Positions 6,907-11,180 of a DNA stretch of 11,180 bases are shown here, one piece after another. Source of the DNA: Chloroflexia bacterium (GTDB lineage: Bacteria; Chloroflexota; Chloroflexia; Thermomicrobiales; JALYUS01); assembly GCA_025924435.1 (NCBI GenBank), contig JAICIL010000136.1, positions 1 to 11,180 on the forward strand. The letters run 5' to 3'. Position 1 is the first letter of the stretch. The number at the start of each line of letters is the position of its first letter. Made by a program: the position numbers and the translations under genes. Under the pieces are notes generated by a model. That model did no database searches, had not been told where the DNA came from, and saw only the letters and a list, made by a program, of their open reading frames with translations.

Positions 6907-6940
6907 GCGAAGGCACGAAGGGCGCAGAGGGCTGCGGAGG
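6907..6940 (+). repeat. Purine-rich short-period repeat between two genes
   Basis: GCGAAGG, ACGAAGG, GCAGAGG and GCGGAGG follow each other at 8-10 base spacing in the 51-base gap, running into the ribosome site of the kinase gene. The phrase CGAAGGCACGAAGG resembles a dispersed intergenic motif seen in many environmental bacterial genomes (from memory, not checked). It may simply have supplied the Shine-Dalgarno sequence. Confidence 0.35.
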
Positions 6941-6954
6941 AAGGAGGGGAGACG

Positions 6955-8172
6955 ATGATGGACGCGGAGTCGCCGCTCGATGCGCTGGATCGCGACAGCC
7001 TCATCGGGCCGGTGCGCCGGGCGCTGGCCGATGAGAGGGCCGAACTGATTGACTGGCGGCACGAACCGCTGGGATACACCGTTCGCACCCCGGTCTCCGG
7101 GGGGGTCTACCGCCTCGCGGGGCGCGCCCGCACGCGCGATGGAGCGCGCCCGTGGTCCCTCGTCCTCAAGATCGCCCGCTCCCCCGTCGGGCGTGCCTGG
7201 CCGGATGGTCGGGTCGCTCCGGCGGGCTGGGGGACGGAACCCACCCACAGTCAATACTGGAAACGCGAAGCGCTCGCCTACCGCTCCGGGTTGCTCGACG
7301 ACCTGCCGGGCGCGCTGGTCGCGCCGCGCTGCTTCGGCGCGGATGAGCGGGAGGACGATGCCATCTGGCTCTGGTTGGAGGAGATGCACGAGACCGAGCG
7401 AAGGCCGTGGCCGCTGGCGCGCTACGGCGTGGCGGCGCGCCATCTCGGCCGGTTCAACGGCGCCTACCTGACCGGGCGGCCGCTGCCCGCGGAGCCGTGG
7501 CTGAATCGCCACTTCCTGCGCGCGTGGACGGCGGATCCCGCGCGCGCCGCGCTCGCCGAGACGATCGCGCGCGCGGAGACCTGGGCGCACCCGCTCGTGC
7601 GCCAGGCCTTCCCCGACCCCGTGGCCGAGCGGCTCCTGCGTTTGCAGGCCGAGCGCGCGGAACTCCTCGCGGCGCTGGAACGGCAGCCGCAAACCCTCTG
7701 CCACCTCGATGCCTTCCCCGGCAACCTCCTCGCCCGCCGGGGCGACGCGGGCGAGGAGCGGACGGTCGCGCTCGACTGGGCGTTCGTGGGCCTCGCCGCC
7801 GTCGGCGAGGAGGTCGGCCATCTCGTGGCGTGGAGCCTGATGCTGGGCATGGTCGCCGTGACCGAGGCGGAACACCTGCGCGCGGTCGTCCTCGCGGGCT
7901 ACCGGGAGGGGCTGCGCGAGGCGGGATGGCCGGGCAGCGCGGACGAACTCGCGCGTGCCGTCGCGCTGGGAGCGTCGGTCGCGGCGGCGCTGCGTTGGGC
8001 ATTCAGCGCGGCGATTGGTGCGGTGCATCCCGCCTTCGACGAACGCGCCCGCGCGACGCTGGAACGGAACACGGGGCGGCCGTTCACGGAGGGCATGACG
8101 CGCCGCGCCCGCCTCGTCTCCTTCCTCCTCGACTGGCTCGACGAAACCCGCGCCCTGCCGCCGATCCGCTGA
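6955..8172 (+). CDS. Aminoglycoside phosphotransferase (APH)-like kinase
   Basis: This 405-residue protein has the APH/choline-kinase fold. The catalytic loop is HLDAFPGN (250-257, Asp252 as base and Asn257 for metal). The metal-binding Asp is Asp274 in ALDWAFVG. In the N-lobe SLVLKIA gives the nucleotide Lys72, and YWKREALAYR (101-110) gives the partner Glu105. It would phosphorylate a small-molecule hydroxyl group. The substrate cannot be told, and resistance should not be assumed because most relatives in this superfamily are of unknown specificity. GGAGGGG lies five bases before the first of two ATG codons. The upstream hydrolase gene is 51 bases away. An 80-base convergent gap separates it from the efflux pump gene. 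Confidence 0.88.
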   Translation: MMDAESPLDALDRDSLIGPVRRALADERAELIDWRHEPLGYTVRTPVSGGVYRLAGRARTRDGARPWSLVLKIARSPVGRAWPDGRVAPAGWGTEPTHSQYWKREALAYRSGLLDDLPGALVAPRCFGADEREDDAIWLWLEEMHETERRPWPLARYGVAARHLGRFNGAYLTGRPLPAEPWLNRHFLRAWTADPARAALAETIARAETWAHPLVRQAFPDPVAERLLRLQAERAELLAALERQPQTLCHLDAFPGNLLARRGDAGEERTVALDWAFVGLAAVGEEVGHLVAWSLMLGMVAVTEAEHLRAVVLAGYREGLREAGWPGSADELARAVALGASVAAALRWAFSAAIGAVHPAFDERARATLERNTGRPFTEGMTRRARLVSFLLDWLDETRALPPIR

Positions 8173-8188
8173 GTTGGAGAAACGACGG

Positions 8189-8215
8189 ACGGGCGTCTGG
8201 AGAGAATCCACCCGT
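8189..8215. terminator. Bulged hairpin between convergent genes
   Basis: ACGGG (8189-8193) and TGGA (8198-8201) pair with TCCA (8207-8210) and CCCGT (8211-8215), with loop GAGAA and a four-base CGTC bulge on one side. It lies 17 bases past the kinase stop and 36 before the end of the convergent efflux gene. There is no T tract, so terminator activity is a guess from position. Confidence 0.33.
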
Positions 8216-8251
8216 ATGGCGCGGCGGCGGTTCCGACGATGGCGCCCGCGC

Positions 8252-9181
8252 TCACACCACTCCCGCCACCGCCCGGGCGCACGGATGCGCCGCATTGCCG
8301 GCCTCGACCTGCAGGGTGATATGCTCGATGCCGAACTGATCGTGCAGTTCTTCACAGGCGCGCGCAAGAAGTCCGTCATGGTCCGCGATTTCGGGGATGA
8401 CCAGGTGCGCGGTGAGCGCCGTCTCGGTCGTGCTCATCGCCCAGATGTGGAGATCATGGACTTCCTCCACACCGGGCAGATGCGCCAAAGAGGAGCGCAC
8501 CCGGTCAATATTGATCCCCTCCGGCACGGCATCGAGGGCGAGGTTGACCGAGTCGCGCAGCAGCCCCCATGTGCTGTGCAAAATAACCGCGACGATGACG
8601 AGGCTCACGACGGGGTCGAGCCAGCGCAAGCCGGTGAGGAGAATGGCGATCCCCGCGAGGACGACGCCGAAGGCAATCCCGGCGTCCCCCGCCATGTGCA
8701 CGAAGGCCCCTCGGATATTGAGATCTCCCTTGCGACCGGAAAGGAAGAGCAACGCGGTGATGCCGTTCACCGCGATTCCCGCCGCCGCCACCCAGATCAC
8801 GATGCCACCGGCAACATCCGTCGGGTTCTGCAACCGGCGGATCGCCTCCCACGCGATCCCGCCAATCGTGATGAGAAGGATGACCGCATTGGCGAGGGCG
8901 GCGAGAATCGAGGTGGCGCGGAGGCCATAGGTGTGCTTCCCGGATGGCGGGCGCTGGCTGAGGATACCCGCGCCCCACGCGAACAGCAGTCCGAGCACAT
9001 CGCCCATGTTGTGGCCCGCGTCGGCGACGAGCGAGAGCGAGTGGGCGAGGCGGCCATACACGACTTCGGCGATGACATAGCCGGCGTTGAGGATGATCCC
9101 GATGGCGAACGCCTTCCCGAAGTTCGCGGGGGCGTGACGATGCCCGTGTCCGTGGCTGTGCTCGTGATGGACGTGTGCCAC
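8252..9181 (-). CDS. Cation diffusion facilitator (CDF) metal efflux transporter, CzcD/ZitB-like
   Basis: This 309-residue proton-coupled exporter of divalent metals (Zn, Cd, Co class) sits in the cytoplasmic membrane. A His-rich N-terminus (HVHHEHSHGHGHRH) precedes six membrane helices. The transport site is the HxxxD of helix 2 (DAGHNMGDV, His57 and Asp61) and of helix 5 (HMAGDAG, His162 and Asp166); this His/Asp set is typical of Zn/Cd transporters. The cytoplasmic C-terminal domain shows HDLHIWAMSTTETALTAHL. GGGAGG abuts an ATG at 9187 with no spacing but is six bases from a GTG at 9181, so the GTG is preferred (the ATG would add two residues). The gene follows the ArsR repressor by 14 bases, its ribosome site directly follows the repressor's TAA, and it should be induced when metal releases that repressor. 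Confidence 0.93.
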   Translation of the reverse strand: MAHVHHEHSHGHGHRHAPANFGKAFAIGIILNAGYVIAEVVYGRLAHSLSLVADAGHNMGDVLGLLFAWGAGILSQRPPSGKHTYGLRATSILAALANAVILLITIGGIAWEAIRRLQNPTDVAGGIVIWVAAAGIAVNGITALLFLSGRKGDLNIRGAFVHMAGDAGIAFGVVLAGIAILLTGLRWLDPVVSLVIVAVILHSTWGLLRDSVNLALDAVPEGINIDRVRSSLAHLPGVEEVHDLHIWAMSTTETALTAHLVIPEIADHDGLLARACEELHDQFGIEHITLQVEAGNAAHPCARAVAGVV

Positions 9182-9195
9182 CCGCATCCTCCCGA

Positions 9196-9600
9196 TTACG
9201 AGGCGGCTTCGCTCGCGGATACCTCGTTGACTTGCTGCCTGACATGGACAAGACCCTGACGCAACAGCGGGGCAATGTGGCTATCGGCGAGTGAGTAGTA
9301 GACGGTCTGCCCCTCTTTCCGGAAGCGCACCACACGCAGGGCGCGCAGCATCCGCAACTGCTGCGAGACGGCGGGTTGGCGCATATTGAGGACGTTCGCC
9401 AGGTCGCAGACGCACAGTTCGCGGATGGAGAGGGCATGCAGCAGCCGCACGCGCGTCGGATCGGCCAGGACACCAAAGATCGTGACGAGTTCACCGGCGT
9501 CTACCGGCGAGAGGAGCCGTTCCCGCACGTCCCGCACCGCTTCGGGGTGGATGCAGGCGACATCGCAGAGCGCGGGGCCGGTGGGTTTTACGCGAGCCAT
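9196..9600 (-). CDS. ArsR/SmtB family metal-sensing repressor, CadC-like
   Basis: This 134-residue winged-helix repressor is predicted to leave its operator on binding metal. ELCVCDLA (61-68) is the family metal box with Cys63 and Cys65. Cys12 and Cys16 in the N-terminal LCDVAC complete the four-Cys alpha3N site seen in CadC-type sensors of Cd, Pb and Zn. The recognition region is RQPAVSQQLRMLRALRVV (74-91), and the wing is FRKEGQTVYYSL. The alpha5 Zn site of SmtB/CzrA is only partial: Asp106, His108 and His119 are present but the fourth ligand position is Gln122. AGGAGG lies four bases before the ATG at 9600; the longer open frame is rejected. It leads the efflux operon and probably represses both its own operon and the divergent gene from the shared control region. 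Confidence 0.93.
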   Translation of the reverse strand: MARVKPTGPALCDVACIHPEAVRDVRERLLSPVDAGELVTIFGVLADPTRVRLLHALSIRELCVCDLANVLNMRQPAVSQQLRMLRALRVVRFRKEGQTVYYSLADSHIAPLLRQGLVHVRQQVNEVSASEAAS

Positions 9601-9611
9601 CGGGCCTCCTC

Positions 9612-9639
9612 TTGACATGTGCGTATATACGCATATACT
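9612..9639 (+). promoter_or_regulatory. Near-consensus sigma70 promoter facing the zinc-ribbon gene
   Basis: TTGACA (9612-9617) matches -35 at six of six, and TATACT (9634-9639) matches -10 at five of six, with a 16-base spacer. It is the strongest promoter in the window. Transcription should start near 9646, about 98 bases before the zinc-ribbon gene. The spacer is filled by the palindromic operator, so repressor binding would block polymerase. Confidence 0.72.
9617..9636. promoter_or_regulatory. Predicted operator for the ArsR repressor
   Basis: TGCGTATATACGCA (9620-9633) is a perfect 14-base palindrome. It extends to 20 bases (9617-9636) with one mismatched pair. An AT-rich dyad of this kind is typical of ArsR/SmtB operators. 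It lies 17 bases before the repressor start and overlaps promoters on both strands, so one bound dimer could silence both directions. Confidence 0.75.
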
Positions 9640-9653
9640 GCGATTACTATCAT
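9624..9653 (-). promoter_or_regulatory. Possible promoter of the repressor-efflux operon
   Basis: On the minus strand ATGATA (9653-9648) is followed after 18 bases by TATATA (9629-9624), each four of six to consensus. Transcription would start near 9617, about 17 bases before the repressor ATG. It is much weaker than the divergent promoter and overlaps the same operator. Confidence 0.38.
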
Positions 9654-9747
9654 GGAACACGAGGAAGAAAAAGGCAAGCGCGGTTGTTGGGCGCCCATCT
9701 GCCAACACGCTTCGAGCAGCAGGATCGCCCGTTCGGGAGACGTATGA
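9652..9747 (+). CDS. Possible 31-residue leader peptide coupled to the zinc-ribbon gene
   Basis: This short frame starts MEHEEEKGKRGCWAPICQHA and ends at TGA 9745-9747, overlapping the next gene's ATG at 9744 as ATGA. Its ATG lies about six bases after the predicted transcription start, so the message would be nearly leaderless and no Shine-Dalgarno site is possible. It contains two His, two Cys (12 and 17) and a Glu-rich head, which could bind metal. An ATGA overlap can couple translation. The frame is short and could be chance; no homologue is recognised. Confidence 0.3.
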   Translation: MEHEEEKGKRGCWAPICQHASSSRIARSGDV

Positions 9748-10097
9748 TGCAAGCGCACAGATGTCCATCATGCGGGCGCGACGTGAAGGATACGGATAAG
9801 GAGCCGCCGATCGCACGACCGCGTTTGGCGCATCCGGTCGCGGCAATTCTGTTGGCTGTCGCCGCCGCCCTCAGCGTGCTGCTCTTGGTGGCACAATACG
9901 TCATCGGCCGGGATCCCTTCAAGTATGGGTTCGAGGATGGCGCCACGCGCATATCGGTGCTGCTGGTTGCGGCCGGATTCGGTCTCATGTTCGGCGCGCT
10001 CCTCGCGTTCGGTGCGGCGCTGAACAGCGCGGACGGATCCGACCGTGCCGAACCGAAACGGCATTGCCGCTCCTGTGGATACCGCTGGATGGAGTAG
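9744..10097 (+). CDS. Two-helix membrane protein with a CxxC pair at each end (split zinc ribbon)
   Basis: This 117-residue protein is unrecognised at family level. CPSCG (Cys7, Cys10) opens it, two hydrophobic segments follow (about 31-53 and 70-94), and CRSCGYRW (Cys108, Cys111) closes it. With two helices both ends should lie on the same side, so the two halves could join into one four-Cys zinc ribbon beside the membrane. The start is ATGATG; GGGAG is four bases from the first ATG and seven from the second (9747). Lying directly downstream of the strong promoter and operator, it is probably controlled by the metal sensor encoded divergently. It may sense, store or chaperone metal, or modulate the pump; that is inference. 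It converges on the cyclase gene after 31 bases. Confidence 0.78.
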   Translation: MMQAHRCPSCGRDVKDTDKEPPIARPRLAHPVAAILLAVAAALSVLLLVAQYVIGRDPFKYGFEDGATRISVLLVAAGFGLMFGALLAFGAALNSADGSDRAEPKRHCRSCGYRWME

Positions 10098-10121
10098 CCG
10101 GGCTGCGATATCCGCAACGGC
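10097..10121. terminator. Hairpin between convergent genes
   Basis: GCCG (10097-10100) pairs with CGGC (10118-10121), and TGCG (10104-10107) with CGCA (10113-10116) around loop ATATC, with a small internal loop. It fills most of the 31-base gap between convergent genes, so either strand could use it. There is no T tract. Confidence 0.3.
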
Positions 10122-10128
10122 GAACGGC

Positions 10129-10908
10129 CTATGACGAGACGACCGCCAGCACGCGGACGGGGCTGCCGCTGCCGCCGACGATCTTCAGGGGCGCGGCGAT
10201 CACGATGGCGCCGGTCGGCGGCAACCGATCGAGGTTGCAGAGGCTGGCGAGGCCGAACTTCCCCGCGCCGTGCATCGTCGTGTGGTTCGGGAAGGGCGGG
10301 TCGAAGCCGCCCGCCTGCCCCGCGTCCGTCCCGACCGTCTCGACGCCGACGCCGAGGATGTCCCGCTCGCGGGCGAGCAATTCGGATGCGCTCCGGTGGA
10401 AACCGGGCGTGTGCGGGCCGCTCGCGTCCTCGTTGAAGAACTCCGCGACGGTTGCGCGTTTGCTCCAATCCGTCCGCAGCAGCACCCATGCGCCCGGCGG
10501 GATGCGGCCATGCTCGCGCTCCCACGCGGCGATATGCTCAGGCATGAGGAGGAAATCGGCGTCCGCCGCCGACTGCGCCGCGACATCAATCACGCAGGCC
10601 GGGCCGATGAACCGGCGCGCGGGGATCGTGTCCGTGGCGTTCTCCGGCAGGTCCTTGCCGGTGATCCAATGGATGGGGGCGTCGAAGTGCGTCCCGGTGT
10701 GCTCGCCCATGTGCAGGGTGTTCCAGTACCAGCCGGGGCCTTGATCGTCGTAGCGCGAGATGACCTCTACGGTCAGGCCCGGTGACGCGCCGAAGATCGG
10801 CGGCAGGGCGATCACCGGCGTCTCCGGGCTGAGGGGCTGTGTGAGGTCCACGACCGCGATCCGGCCGGCGGCGAGGTCGTCCACGAACTGCGCGAGCACA
10901 TGCGACAT
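10129..10908 (-). CDS. Cyclase family protein (kynurenine formamidase-like metal hydrolase)
   Basis: This 259-residue soluble enzyme of the cyclase family (arylformamidase, isatin hydrolase and relatives) has the metal motif HTGTHFDAPIH at residues 70-80, with His70, His74 and Asp76 as the usual ligands and His80 closing the motif. Also typical are DLTQPLSPETPV near the start and NHTTMHGAGKFGLASLCNLDRLPPTGA followed by APLKIVGGSGSPVRVLAVV at the end, written here in parts. Members hydrolyse amide or lactam bonds. The exact substrate is open, and no kynurenine pathway genes are nearby to support tryptophan breakdown. AAGGAG lies six bases before the ATG at 10908; the longer frame to 11106 would run into the palindromic element and is rejected. 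It is transcribed towards the metal locus and appears unrelated to it. Confidence 0.9.
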   Translation of the reverse strand: MSHVLAQFVDDLAAGRIAVVDLTQPLSPETPVIALPPIFGASPGLTVEVISRYDDQGPGWYWNTLHMGEHTGTHFDAPIHWITGKDLPENATDTIPARRFIGPACVIDVAAQSAADADFLLMPEHIAAWEREHGRIPPGAWVLLRTDWSKRATVAEFFNEDASGPHTPGFHRSASELLARERDILGVGVETVGTDAGQAGGFDPPFPNHTTMHGAGKFGLASLCNLDRLPPTGAIVIAAPLKIVGGSGSPVRVLAVVSS

Positions 10909-11019
10909 CTGGCACTCCTTCCCGCTCTCCATGCCCGCTGCCACGCGGGGGTTGCTGCGTGCGACCATCATCCCCGCGTCGCCGCGATTTGTCCATACGG
11001 AAGCAACGAGCAATAGGAC

Positions 11020-11180
11020 GTATGCATTGTCGGGGAATCCTATCTCCCAGCCCCTTCCCTCGGAAGGAAGGGGTGATGCTCCGCGGTGCCGTGCCCTGCC
11101 CCACACGCCCCGATCTCCCGGAGGCCCGCTCCCCCTTCCCTCCGAGGGAAGGGGGTTGGGGGGTAGGATTCCCCAAAAGG
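11020..11180. mobile_element. Second, larger copy of the palindromic element, cut by the window end
   Basis: The left end GTATGCATTGTCGGGGAATCC (in two parts, 11020-11032 and 11033-11040) matches the left end of the 5847 element with one difference. Two hairpins follow: CCCCTTCC/GGAAGGGG (11051-11073) and a perfect 12-base stem with one-base spacer (11131-11155). The outer arms 11034-11054 and the sequence ending GGTAGGATTCC pair at 18 of 21 positions. The window stops after CCCCAAAAGG, just before the expected right end. The 57 bases between the hairpins (11074-11130) are unlike the first copy. It lies upstream of the cyclase gene; nothing else is seen from 10909 to the end. Confidence 0.68.

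Noticed and set aside
6955..8172. Calling the kinase an antibiotic-resistance gene
   Set aside because: Only the general fold and catalytic residues are visible. Nothing in the sequence indicates an aminoglycoside or macrolide substrate.
5965..8379. Minus-strand open frame of about 800 codons
   Set aside because: Antisense to the hydrolase and kinase genes, which both show complete active-site motifs in the other direction.
9376..9615. Plus-strand 79-codon frame over the repressor gene
   Set aside because: Antisense shadow of the ArsR gene; no ribosome site and no link to the plus-strand promoter, which lies downstream of its start.
1..11180. tRNA, rRNA, CRISPR array, integrase or transposase genes
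   Set aside because: Both strands were looked over and no cloverleaf, rRNA-like segment, spaced repeat array or recombinase motif was seen. A covariance-model scan was not possible.

Overview
The window is a high-GC stretch (about two thirds G+C by eye) of a bacterial chromosome. It holds eleven well-supported protein genes, one possible leader peptide and no RNA genes. No single gene fixes the organism. Shine-Dalgarno-led genes, a lipoprotein with a PsbP/DcrB-like domain, secreted PQQ-like propellers and dispersed hairpin repeats with CCCAGCCCC(C)TTCCC arms would fit Chloroflexota. That assignment is an inference and is weak.

Layout. From 99 to 1997 there are two minus-strand membrane protein genes: a DedA protein with an unusual multi-helix C-terminal extension, and a DUF1345-like protein with a channel-like loop. 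From 2157 to 2685 there are two small uncharacterised genes that converge. From 2935 to 5823 there are two minus-strand genes for exported proteins: a PQQ-like beta-propeller with a TIG domain, and a lipoprotein with a long Ala/Thr/Pro/Ser linker. From 5847 to 5940 lies a small palindromic, MITE-like element. From 6031 to 8172 there are two plus-strand genes, a metallo-beta-lactamase-fold hydrolase and an aminoglycoside-phosphotransferase-like kinase.

From 8252 to 10097 lies the most coherent unit, a divergent metal-homeostasis locus. The minus-strand operon encodes a CadC/SmtB-type ArsR repressor and a cation diffusion facilitator efflux pump. In the other direction lies a two-helix membrane protein with one CxxC pair at each end. 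The control region holds a near-consensus plus-strand promoter (TTGACA, 16 nt, TATACT) whose spacer contains a perfect 14-bp palindrome, a likely repressor operator. A 31-codon reading frame starts about six bases after the predicted transcription start and overlaps the zinc-ribbon gene by ATGA. This is the best candidate in the window for something undescribed.

From 10129 to 10908 there is a minus-strand cyclase (kynurenine-formamidase-like) gene. A second, larger copy of the palindromic element begins at 11020 and runs off the window end. No gene-free stretch exceeds 300 bases.
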